Below are positions 50,349 through 57,998 of a stretch of 64,000 nucleotides of DNA, one piece after another. The notes under the pieces are model-generated. The model was not told where the DNA came from. It saw only the letters and a program-made list of their open reading frames with translations, and searched no databases. This DNA comes from Mesorhizobium sp. B2-8-5. GTDB taxonomy: Bacteria; Pseudomonadota; Alphaproteobacteria; Rhizobiales; Rhizobiaceae. Location: the NCBI RefSeq assembly GCF_006440675.2, contig NZ_CP083951.1:3257501-3321500 (forward strand), in the 5' to 3' direction. Made by a program: the position numbers and the translations under genes. Numbering within the stretch: position 1 is the stretch's first letter; each line of letters begins with the position of its first letter.

Positions 50349-52664
50349 GTGGCCACCACCATCACCTCCCTCGTCCTTTTCCTCATCGGTCTCATTCTCG
50401 GCGGCGGCGGCATCTGGCTCGCGGTGCTGGGCGGCAGCTGGTACTACCTGATCGCCGGCCTGGTCTTCCTGATCACCGCCTGGCTGCTGTTCAGGCGCAG
50501 GTCGGCCTCGCTCTGGCTCTACGCGCTGTTCGTGCTCGCCACTTTGTGCTGGGCGGTCTGGGAAATCGGCTTCGACTGGTGGCAGCTCGGTCCGCGCGGC
50601 GGTGTCATCGTGCTCATCGCCCTGTGGCTGCTGACGCCATGGGCAAGGCGAGGCCTGCGGGGGCCGGACGGACGCGCGCCGCTGATCCTGGCCGTGCTCG
50701 CCTCGCTCGCGGTCGCCGGCTATTCGATGACCGCCGACCCCAAGGATATCGGCGGCTCGCTGGGCACCGAGAAGGTGGCGGCGGCGGCCAATCTCGGCGG
50801 CGACATGCCGGCCGGCGAGTGGCGCTTCTACGGCCGCACGCCCTTCGGCCAGCGCTATTCGCCGCTCGACCAGATCACGCCTGACAATGTCGCCAAGCTG
50901 CAGCCGGCCTGGACCTATCGCACCGGCGACGTGAAAGGCCCCGACGATATCGGCGAGACGACCTATCAGGTGACGCCGCTGAAGATCGGCGACGCGCTGT
51001 TCATCTGCACGCCGCATAATTTCGCCATCGCCATCGATGCCGCGAGCGGCAAGGAGAACTGGCGCTACGACCCGAAGATCAAGCTCGACCCCGACCGCCA
51101 GCACCAGACATGCCGCGGCGTGGCCTATTATGCCGACGCCAAGATCGCCGCCGGCCAGCCCTGCGCCGCGCGCATCTACCTGCCGACCTCCGACGCCCGG
51201 CTGATCGCGCTCGACGCGGCGAACGGGCAGGTGTGTCCGTCCTTCGCCGAGGGCGGCACGCTGAACCTGATGGCCAGCATGCCCTATCCGAAGTCGGGTT
51301 ATTACTATTCGACGTCGGCGCCGCTGATCGTCGCCGGAAAGATCATCGTCGGCGGCGCGGTCAACGACAATTATTCGACCGAGGAGCCGTCCGGCATCAT
51401 CCGCGCCTTCGACGTCGATACCGGCGCGCTGCTGTGGAACTGGGATTCCGGCAATCCGGATGTGACGACGCCGCTGCCCGCCGGGCAAACCTACACCCAC
51501 AACTCTCCCAACATGTGGTCGACCGCGAGCGCCGACGAGAAACTCGGGCTGCTCTACGTGCCGCTCGGCAACCAGACGCCGGACCAGCTCGGCATGGGCC
51601 GCAGCGCCAATGTCGAGAAATTCTCGTCCTCGATCACCGCGCTCGACCTCAACACCGGACAATTGCGCTGGGTGCGGCAGACCGTGCATCACGATCTGTG
51701 GGACATGGACGTGCCGGCGCAGCCGTCGCTGGTCGACATCACCACGGCGAACGGCGGGGTGCCGGCGCTGGTCGGGCCGACAAAGCAGGGAGATCTCTAC
51801 GTGCTCGACCGGCGCACGGGCGAGCCGATCATTCCGGTGAAGGAAGTCCCGGCGCCCGGCGGCGCGATCGAGGGCGATCATGCCTCGCCGACGCAGCCGG
51901 CGTCCGACCTTTCATTCAATCCGAAGCCGCTGACCGGCACCGACATGTGGGGCATCACCATGTTCGACCAACTGGCGTGCCGGATCGAGTTGAAGAAGCT
52001 GCGCTATGAGGGACGCTACACGCCGCCCTCGCTGCAGGGCTCGCTGATCTACCCCGGCAATTTCGGCGTCTTCAACTGGGGCGGCGTCGCGGTCGATCCG
52101 GTGCGGCAGGTGATGTTCGGCATGCCGACCTACCTCGCCTTCACCTCGAAGCTCATTCCGCGCGCGGACGTGCCGGCGCCGGGCGACAACACCAAGGGCA
52201 GCGAGCAGGGGCTGAACCGCAACGACGGCGCGCCTTACGCGGTGGTGATGGGACCGTTCCTGTCGCCGCTCGGCATTCCCTGCCAGGCGCCGCCCTGGGG
52301 CTATGTCGCCGGCGTCGACCTCAAGACGGGAAACATCGCCTACAAGCACCGCAACGGCACCGTCTACGACATGACGCCGCTGCCTTTGCCGCTGAAGGTC
52401 GGCGTGCCGGGTATTGGCGGGCCGATGATCACGGGAGGCGGCGTGGCGTTCCTGGGCGCCGCGGTCGACGATTATCTGCGCGCCTATGACCTCATCACCG
52501 GCCGGCAGCTCTGGCAGGCGCGGCTGCCGGCGGGCGGGCAGTCGACACCGATGACCTATACGGTGGCCGACGGTCGCCAGTTCGTCGTCATCGTCGCCGG
52601 CGGCCACGGCTCGGTCGGCACCAAACCGGGCGATTACGTGATGGCCTATACGCTGCCGAAATAG
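50349..52664 (+). CDS. gcd: Membrane-bound PQQ-dependent glucose dehydrogenase family
   Basis: 771-residue quinoprotein oxidising glucose (or a related polyol/quinate) in the periplasm and feeding ubiquinone. Five N-terminal transmembrane helices (about residues 5-125), then an eight-bladed propeller. FYGRTPFGQRYSPLDQI marks the domain start; Asp452 in HHDLWDMD and Lys479 in GPTKQGDLYVLD keep the 27-residue spacing of Asp466/Lys493 in E. coli Gcd, and EPSGIIRAFDVDTGALLW is a propeller motif. Start GTG 50349 with GGGAG upstream. No PQQ biosynthesis genes are in the window. Confidence 0.92.
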   Translation: MATTITSLVLFLIGLILGGGGIWLAVLGGSWYYLIAGLVFLITAWLLFRRRSASLWLYALFVLATLCWAVWEIGFDWWQLGPRGGVIVLIALWLLTPWARRGLRGPDGRAPLILAVLASLAVAGYSMTADPKDIGGSLGTEKVAAAANLGGDMPAGEWRFYGRTPFGQRYSPLDQITPDNVAKLQPAWTYRTGDVKGPDDIGETTYQVTPLKIGDALFICTPHNFAIAIDAASGKENWRYDPKIKLDPDRQHQTCRGVAYYADAKIAAGQPCAARIYLPTSDARLIALDAANGQVCPSFAEGGTLNLMASMPYPKSGYYYSTSAPLIVAGKIIVGGAVNDNYSTEEPSGIIRAFDVDTGALLWNWDSGNPDVTTPLPAGQTYTHNSPNMWSTASADEKLGLLYVPLGNQTPDQLGMGRSANVEKFSSSITALDLNTGQLRWVRQTVHHDLWDMDVPAQPSLVDITTANGGVPALVGPTKQGDLYVLDRRTGEPIIPVKEVPAPGGAIEGDHASPTQPASDLSFNPKPLTGTDMWGITMFDQLACRIELKKLRYEGRYTPPSLQGSLIYPGNFGVFNWGGVAVDPVRQVMFGMPTYLAFTSKLIPRADVPAPGDNTKGSEQGLNRNDGAPYAVVMGPFLSPLGIPCQAPPWGYVAGVDLKTGNIAYKHRNGTVYDMTPLPLPLKVGVPGIGGPMITGGGVAFLGAAVDDYLRAYDLITGRQLWQARLPAGGQSTPMTYTVADGRQFVVIVAGGHGSVGTKPGDYVMAYTLPK

Positions 52665-52684
52665 GTGCGGGTGAGGCCGGTCTG

Positions 52685-52786
52685 CTACGAAAGCAGGAAG
52701 CCCGCCAGCAGGACGGTCAGGAGAAGCGACACGGGTACGGCGAGAAGCCAACGAGCCTCCAGGACACTGTTCCGATAGTCTTCCAT
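52685..52786 (-). CDS. 33-residue single-pass membrane peptide
   Basis: A short frame too small for usual gene finders: an acidic/polar head (MEDYRNSVLEARW) and a hydrophobic helix of about 20 residues (LLAVPVSLLLTVLLAGFLLS), then TAG. GGAG stands 7 bases before the ATG. It is convergent with gcd, 20 bp away, and starts 25 bp from a strong hairpin. Size and layout match regulatory or complex-stabilising small membrane proteins; the function is unknown. Confidence 0.6.
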   Translation of the reverse strand: MEDYRNSVLEARWLLAVPVSLLLTVLLAGFLLS

Positions 52787-53112
52787 TTTCTCGCTCCAAC
52801 CTTTTAAGACGGCTCCAGCGCGCAACCCGCCAGCGCTGGAGCCTCTGCTTCGTGCTCAACCGCCGTCGCGGGAGCTTCCGGCAGTCGGTCAACGGAGGGT
52901 CGGTTGGTTCGTTCCTGGCGCAAGTCCCCAGTCGGCTATCGGTTCCGACTGAAGTCGCACATCACAAGCATTGGTCCCAAGGACGAAACATATAGCCCGC
53001 TATCTCATTGTGTCCCGACTGGCGGCCATGAGTCCCTTCATCGCCAGTTTATGGATGTCCGTCACCCCAGCAGGATGGCGGGCATCCGTTGAGGGTGGGC
53101 AAGAGGTGGACG
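52787..53112. other. Intergenic stretch with hairpin and doubtful ORF
   Basis: Holds the 52811-52843 hairpin and a TTG-started frame (52904-53092) preceded by GGAGGG. That frame has third-position GC far below that of neighbouring genes, so it is not annotated as a gene. Confidence 0.4.
52811..52843. terminator. Terminator-like hairpin
   Basis: GGCTCCAGCG (52811-52820) pairs perfectly with CGCTGGAGCC (52834-52843), 13-base loop, followed by TCTGCTTC. It may end readthrough from gcd; the T-run is poor. Confidence 0.5.
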
Positions 53113-53283
53113 GTGTCGATTTCCAATGAGTTGCGAGACGTGAGCATCCGTTACGAGCGCCCTAGCCGCCACTCGCCGACTATCAAAACCGGTTTATGGT
53201 TCAAGGCGGTAAGCATCTTCAGCTGCGATGACTGCAAGACCAAATTGACGTCTGGCACACATACTAACGGAGGCAAACCATGA
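53113..53283 (+). CDS. Possible small protein with a Cys pair
   Basis: 56 residues from GTG 53113 (AGAGGTGG upstream), with TTG 53089 as the longer alternative. The CDDC motif near the C-terminus suggests half of a zinc ribbon, preceded by a basic segment (RYERPSRHSPTIKTG). The TGA overlaps the next ATG by 4 bp, which argues for a real, coupled gene, but codon use is unlike the host and the frame could be a remnant. Confidence 0.35.
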   Translation: MSISNELRDVSIRYERPSRHSPTIKTGLWFKAVSIFSCDDCKTKLTSGTHTNGGKP

Positions 53284-53480
53284 TCGAAACTTCCAGATCC
53301 CTGGAGACCAAGGTGGCGGGTCTGCATGAGAGGATGCAGACGGCCAACGTCAGCGTGGATGATATGGTCGCATTTCAGAAGGTCGCCGACATTTTGGACA
53401 ATGGTCGCGGCGGCATCGACGTCGATGACCTGATCGCACTGTCCTTTGTCACGTCGGATGAGTGCTCAGGAAAATGCTAA
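53280..53480 (+). CDS. Hypothetical small protein
   Basis: 66 residues, acidic, no membrane segment, ending in a two-Cys tail (ECSGKC). GGAGG lies upstream of the ATG at good distance, which is the best support. Function not recognised. GC (about 55% by eye) is lower than in surrounding genes. It is followed with no gap by the next ORF. Confidence 0.55.
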   Translation: MIETSRSLETKVAGLHERMQTANVSVDDMVAFQKVADILDNGRGGIDVDDLIALSFVTSDECSGKC

Positions 53481-53756
53481 ATGGGACCGGAGGCGTCAGC
53501 GATAATGGTTTTGCTTTCGTGCAGTCCGGAGTGGGCTTGTCGGCCGCTCGAAATCGCGCCTCAAATCTACTCCGTCGATAAATGCAGAGCGGCCTTGGCG
53601 GATCGTTTGGCCAAGTCCCCTGTCGGCGAAATTATTGGCCAGTGCAGGGAGATTGACGCTACGTTTACCGATTCGCTGCCGCCTGGATATTCCGCCCTAA
53701 CAATCACCCGAGGCACAAAAACTACGAACTATCTTGTTCCCCATGAGGCGGACTAA
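53481..53756 (+). CDS. Hypothetical small protein with conserved-looking Cys
   Basis: 91 residues. The middle (LLSCSPEWACRPLEIAPQIYSVDKCRAALADRL) has three spaced Cys and resembles small rhizobial proteins of unknown function that I recall but cannot name. The ATG at 53481 is directly after the upstream TAA; ATG 53505 is an alternative that starts nearer the conserved part. No clear signal peptide. Confidence 0.55.
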   Translation: MGPEASAIMVLLSCSPEWACRPLEIAPQIYSVDKCRAALADRLAKSPVGEIIGQCREIDATFTDSLPPGYSALTITRGTKTTNYLVPHEAD

Positions 53757-53848
53757 GCGGCTTCGCCGGTGGGACGCCTTCGGTCGTCAGAAAGCGGATC
53801 GGCCCCGCCGTCGAATGGCCGAGCCGCTCAAGACCTGTTCGGAACGCT

Positions 53849-54286
53849 TCAAAGCCCGAGATGGCCCCTCAGGCTCGGCACCTGGTCCAGCACCTGGTTG
53901 GTCAGGTCCGGGCCGGCGGCGGCTTCGGCCTGCTTGATCAAGGTTTCGCCGGCCTGCCGGATCTGCGCCATGTCGAGGCCGGACGCCTTCAGCACGGCGA
54001 CGCCGTTGATCAGCGCACCGGCTTTTTCGCCGAGCACGCCGCCGAGCGCGCCCTGCAGCGACGACAGAAGTCCGCCGCCCGAATTGGCCGTCGCGCCGGC
54101 GGCCATCACGTCGTATCTCTGCGCCAGCGCACCGGCGCCGGGTATCTGGTCGAAGAAGGACGAAACGCTGGTGCCGTCCGCTTCGTGCTCCAGCACGGAA
54201 AAGATGGTGCCGACAACCTTCTCGGTGGTCGGCTCGTCGAGGCCGGCCTTCGAGGAAACGGTGTTGATGATGTCCTGGGCGTTCAT
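53849..54286 (-). CDS. DUF2780/DUF2267-like protein
   Basis: 145-residue soluble helical protein with a Gly/Ser-rich centre (AAGATANSGGGLLSSLQGALGGVLG). It resembles the DUF2780 or DUF2267 groups; I cannot decide between them. AAGGGG stands upstream of the ATG. Divergent from the dienelactone hydrolase gene, with 230 bp between them. Confidence 0.65.
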   Translation of the reverse strand: MNAQDIINTVSSKAGLDEPTTEKVVGTIFSVLEHEADGTSVSSFFDQIPGAGALAQRYDVMAAGATANSGGGLLSSLQGALGGVLGEKAGALINGVAVLKASGLDMAQIRQAGETLIKQAEAAAGPDLTNQVLDQVPSLRGHLGL

Positions 54287-54400
54287 GGCATTCCCCTTTT
54301 CGTCATTCGTATCGGCGAGGCGGCTCGGCCAACTTCGTGTCCTAATGTGACAGCACCATCAAGACTTTCAGAAATGACCAAAATGTGATGAATCAAGCTG

Positions 54401-54428
54401 CTTGTCGGCGCAGCGGCTCTACTAAGAT
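54401..54428 (+). promoter_or_regulatory. Possible sigma-70 promoter for the hydrolase
   Basis: CTTGTC (54401-54406), a 16-bp spacer and TAAGAT (54423-54428), about 90 bp before the ATG. The match is moderate. Confidence 0.35.
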
Positions 54429-54516
54429 TCCCCAAGGGATCATCACCCGGGCGTGACTGGACCGTGCAATTCTCGACCCTATGTTGCGGATCACCCGCCA
54501 ATCGTCGAGGACAGCC

Positions 54517-55419
54517 ATGACCGAACCCGTTGCCAAGCCCGTCATCACTCAGCCTGTCATCAGTCAGGCGATGATCGATGCCTATGACGAATACACGCAT
54601 CTGACGCTCGACCGCCGCCGCTTCATGGAGCAGTTGACCAAGCTGGCGGGCTCGGGCGCCGCGGCGGCTGCGATCGCGCCGATGCTGGCGGCCAATTCCG
54701 CCCAGGCCGCGATCGTCGCCGAGGACGACAGCCGCGTTAAGGGCGGGGACGTCACCTATCCCGGCTCAAGCGGCGAGATGAAAGCCTATCTGGTCAAGCC
54801 GGCGGATCAGTCGGGCAAGCTCGGCACCGTCATCGTCATCCACGAGAACAGGGGTCTCAACGCACATATCCGCGACGTCGCCCGGCGCGTGGCGCTGGAA
54901 GGGTTCGTCGCGCTGGCGCCGGATTTTCTGTCGCCGCTCGGCGGTACGCCGTCCGACGAGGACAAGGCGCGCGACATGTTCACCAAGCTCGACGCTGCCC
55001 AGGTCGCGGCCGACGGCGTGGCGACGATCGCCTACCTCAAGGGCCTCAAGGACGGCAACGGCAAGGTCGGGGCGGTCGGCTTCTGCTGGGGCGGCGGCGC
55101 GGTCAACCAACTTGCCGTCCATGCGCCGGACCTCAGCGCCGGCGTCGCCTATTACGGCATGCAGCCCAAGGCCGAGGACGCCGCGAAGATCAAGGCGCCC
55201 CTGCTTCTGCATTATGCCGGGCTGGACAACAGGACCAATGCCGGCATCGACGCCTACAAGAAGGCGCTCGACGCCGCGCATGTCGAATACACCGTCTATG
55301 TCTATGACGGCGCCAATCACGCCTTCAACAACGACACCTCGGCCGCGCGCTACGACAAGAAGGCCGCCGATCTCGCCTGGGGGAGGACGATCGCCTTCCT
55401 GAAGGAGAAGCTGGCATAG
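54517..55419 (+). CDS. Tat-exported dienelactone hydrolase family protein
   Basis: 300-residue alpha/beta hydrolase of the carboxymethylenebutenolidase family. The catalytic triad is Cys190 (GFCWGGG), Asp237 and His268 (NHAFNN), with Glu110 of the family. Unusually for the family it has a Tat signal: RRRFM at 33-37, a hydrophobic stretch and AQA near residue 64, after a long N-terminal region. ATG 54517 is supported by CGAGGA upstream. Confidence 0.88.
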   Translation: MTEPVAKPVITQPVISQAMIDAYDEYTHLTLDRRRFMEQLTKLAGSGAAAAAIAPMLAANSAQAAIVAEDDSRVKGGDVTYPGSSGEMKAYLVKPADQSGKLGTVIVIHENRGLNAHIRDVARRVALEGFVALAPDFLSPLGGTPSDEDKARDMFTKLDAAQVAADGVATIAYLKGLKDGNGKVGAVGFCWGGGAVNQLAVHAPDLSAGVAYYGMQPKAEDAAKIKAPLLLHYAGLDNRTNAGIDAYKKALDAAHVEYTVYVYDGANHAFNNDTSAARYDKKAADLAWGRTIAFLKEKLA

Positions 55420-55478
55420 CTGTGTTGATATTCAGGTGAGCCCGGCCTGGAAACGGCGCCTCCACAGCCGTCGGCAGA

Positions 55479-56408
55479 TCATCGCTGCGCCGGCTTGTGG
55501 AAGGCCACGCCGGCGATGACCAGCGAAATGCCGATGCAGTCGGTGACGCTGGGCACCTGGCGCAGCACGACGACGCCGATCAGCGTTGCCGTGAGCGGCA
55601 GGAGCGAGAGCATCAATGCGAAGCTCGCGCGCGGCAGCCGCGCCATGGCGAACTGGTCGCAGATGTAGGGGATGACCGAGGAGCAGACGCCGACGCCGAT
55701 CGCGGCGACGAGGAGTTGCGGCGACGAGAAGGCAGGCAGCGCCTCGCGAAAGCCGATGGGCAACACGATGAGAAAAGCGACTGCCATGGCGGTGCCGAGG
55801 CCGGCGATGCCGATGCCTGCCTGGGCGACGCGGTGACCGATCACGATGTAGCCGACGAAGAGGGCACCATTCAAGAAGGCCCAGAACAAGCCGACCGGAT
55901 CGCTGGACCATTTCACGTCGATGAGCAGCAAGGTGCCGACAACGGCAATGGCGAGCGCAGCAAAGTTGCGCGGGCTGCGCAGGCCGACCAGCGCGACCGC
56001 GATCGTGCCGACGAATTCGATCGCCGCCACCAGCGAGATCGGCAGGCGGTCGAGCGCTAGATAGAACGAGCAGTTCATCACCGCCAGGCAGATGCCGAAG
56101 GCCAGCAGCAGCAGCCGCTGAGCGCGATCCGCGCGGGCGAAGACGCGCCAGGGCCTTGTCAGCGGGGCGAAGATGACAGCGGCGGTGGCGATGCGCAGCC
56201 AAGCCATGCCGAGGACGCCGACCTGAGCGAAAAGCAGCACCGCGAAGGCCGGGCCCAGATAATGGAACACGGCGCTGACGCAGAACCAGACATGCGGCGG
56301 TAATGCGTTGGCCGTTCCAGCAAGTGTGGTGGGGCCGGCGAGGGCGGGGCGTGTATCGAAATCACCGCTGGCCTGCTTTGCAGCCGGAATTTGCGTTTGA
56401 GCTTTCAT
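55479..56408 (-). CDS. EamA/RhtA-type transporter
   Basis: About 309 residues with ten hydrophobic helices in two EamA repeats, like RhtA-type threonine/homoserine exporters. ATG 56408 is used; a GTG at 56435 is an alternative and neither has a strong ribosome-binding site. It is divergent from an Lrp/AsnC gene, a classical regulator/exporter pair, so it probably exports an amino acid sensed by that regulator. Confidence 0.85.
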   Translation of the reverse strand: MKAQTQIPAAKQASGDFDTRPALAGPTTLAGTANALPPHVWFCVSAVFHYLGPAFAVLLFAQVGVLGMAWLRIATAAVIFAPLTRPWRVFARADRAQRLLLLAFGICLAVMNCSFYLALDRLPISLVAAIEFVGTIAVALVGLRSPRNFAALAIAVVGTLLLIDVKWSSDPVGLFWAFLNGALFVGYIVIGHRVAQAGIGIAGLGTAMAVAFLIVLPIGFREALPAFSSPQLLVAAIGVGVCSSVIPYICDQFAMARLPRASFALMLSLLPLTATLIGVVVLRQVPSVTDCIGISLVIAGVAFHKPAQR

Positions 56409-56497
56409 AGGAGCATTATCGCAGGCAAAATTCACGGAATATATGCGCGATGAACGGCTTGGTGCCCAGTTTCGCTTTCTGATGGAAGAGATTTGAT

Positions 56498-56974
56498 TTG
56501 AAAAACCTTCGAAGTGAAAATGTCGACATCGACGCGATCGATCTGAAGGTCCTGCGTCTGCTGGAAAAGGACGCGCGCATCAGCACGGCGGAATTGGCGC
56601 GCGCGGTCGGGCTGTCGGCGCCGAGCGTGGCGGAGCGCATCCGCAAGCTGCAGGAGAACGGCGTGATCGAGGCCTATACGGTCAGGATCAATCCGGCCGC
56701 TCTCGGCATGAAGCTGTCGGCATGGCTGAGAATAAGGCCCGTGCCGGGACAGCTTTCGGTGGTAGCGGACATCATCCGCGAGCTGCCGGAAATCGCGCAA
56801 TGCGACCGGGTCACCGGCGAGGACTGCTTCATCGCGCTTGCTCATGTCGGCTCTGTGAGCGAGCTCGAGCGGGTGATCGACCGGATCATCCCCTATGCGA
56901 TGACCAACACCGCCATCATCCAGTCGTCGCCGGTCGAGCCGCGCTCGCCGCTGGGCGGATTCAAGCAGCTATGA
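56498..56974 (+). CDS. Lrp/AsnC family transcriptional regulator
   Basis: 158 residues: N-terminal HTH (LDLKVLRLLEKDARIS-type start, then ELARAVGLSAPSVAERI) and the C-terminal RAM effector domain. The start is TTG 56498 with GGAAGAG upstream. It faces the EamA exporter over about 90 bp containing AT-rich DNA where it likely binds. Confidence 0.9.
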   Translation: MKNLRSENVDIDAIDLKVLRLLEKDARISTAELARAVGLSAPSVAERIRKLQENGVIEAYTVRINPAALGMKLSAWLRIRPVPGQLSVVADIIRELPEIAQCDRVTGEDCFIALAHVGSVSELERVIDRIIPYAMTNTAIIQSSPVEPRSPLGGFKQL

Positions 56975-57006
56975 CTGGGCAGAGATGGCTGGGCAGCGGC
57001 GATGGA

Positions 57007-57204
57007 TCAAGCGTGGCCGCGCTTCATGCGCGCCTGCTTCAGAATCGCGCGCCAGCGGATCATGTCGAACGGGATAGGTTCGTTGTTGTTGGCGATGTGG
57101 AAGATCTCGTTGTTGACGTTCTTCAGCGATCGCCAGAAATCATAGTCGGTGATGCGTGGATCGGCCGCCAACCGTTCCACTTCGACCTTGATGTCGGTTT
57201 TCAT
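57007..57204 (-). CDS. Conserved small hypothetical protein
   Basis: 65 residues from ATG 57204 (GAGGA upstream); the longer frame to 57297 is not supported. Soluble and charged (DYDFWRSLKNVNNEIFHIANN, IRWRAILKQARMKRG). Codon use is host-like. Function not recognised. It is convergent with the Lrp gene. Confidence 0.68.
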   Translation of the reverse strand: MKTDIKVEVERLAADPRITDYDFWRSLKNVNNEIFHIANNNEPIPFDMIRWRAILKQARMKRGHA

Positions 57205-57349
57205 GCACTGTCCTCGCACCGCATTCCGCCAGCCGCCCGCGCGTAAACCCGGTAGGGCGGTTTTCGAACGCACCGGTGAGTCGTTCAACGGACTCAACCG
57301 ACTTGTTCACGTTAAAACCTTGGTAAGGTTAACGCGGGCGCGCGGGTTT

Positions 57350-57835
57350 TCAAGCGCCCTTGCGCTTGATGCCGATCGAGCGGCCGGCGCGCTCGGGCAT
57401 CGGCAGCGCCGCATGGGCGGCGCGCACGGCCTCCAACTTGGCCATCACGTCGGCGGGGAAGGGGGCGACCTTCGGTCCTTCCATGTCGACATGCAGCGAC
57501 AGCGTTTCGGACGTGGCGGCAAGCCAGCCGTCGACATGGCGGATTTCCTGATAGGTTCTCAACCGCTTGTCGTCATGATCGATGAGCTGGAACGATACCT
57601 TGACCGTGTCGTGGAGATGCAACTCGCGTACGTAGCAGACATGGACTTCCGCGGTGTAGACGCTGAGGCGGCGCTCCTTGGTATAGCTCGAGTCCACTCC
57701 CATCATTGCGAACGCTTCGTCGGTGCCGCGATCGAACAGCACGTTGTAAAAGGCCATGTTGAGATGGCCGTTATAGTCGATCCAGTCCTTCTCGATCGCC
57801 AATGGGCGGGAAATGATGGGCGCGGGGATCGTCAT
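57350..57835 (-). CDS. Acyl-CoA thioesterase (hotdog fold)
   Basis: 161-residue 4-hydroxybenzoyl-CoA/carnitine-type thioesterase. The signature DYNGHLNMAFY carries the catalytic Asp of the family at about residue 20. Similar to betainyl-CoA thioesterases linked with carnitine use, though no carnitine genes are near. Soluble. It is followed at distance by the small 57007 gene on the same strand. Confidence 0.85.
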   Translation of the reverse strand: MTIPAPIISRPLAIEKDWIDYNGHLNMAFYNVLFDRGTDEAFAMMGVDSSYTKERRLSVYTAEVHVCYVRELHLHDTVKVSFQLIDHDDKRLRTYQEIRHVDGWLAATSETLSLHVDMEGPKVAPFPADVMAKLEAVRAAHAALPMPERAGRSIGIKRKGA

Positions 57836-57891
57836 ATGGTTTCCTTGATCGTCGCTGGACAGAGCGTGGTTGGTGAGGTTCTGTTCATGTG

Positions 57892-57942
57892 GCGCAATTC
57901 CGGACGGAAAACCGCTTCACACTTTTCCCGGAATTGCTTTAG
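57892..57942. repeat. Dispersed palindromic repeat (family C, copy 2)
   Basis: About 51 bp nearly identical to 31602-31652; differences are a few substitutions and a one-base indel at each end. It lies between the thioesterase start and the FAD oxidase gene, 57 bp before the latter. Confidence 0.75.
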
Positions 57943-57998
57943 GCATCATCCATAGCTGCATAACAAGGGTGGCCGCTGGTCCATTCGCGGAGGAATTC

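Noticed and set aside
52904-53092. 62-residue ORF with GGAGGG upstream
   Set aside because: Low third-position GC and no recognisable features; kept only as part of the islet observation.
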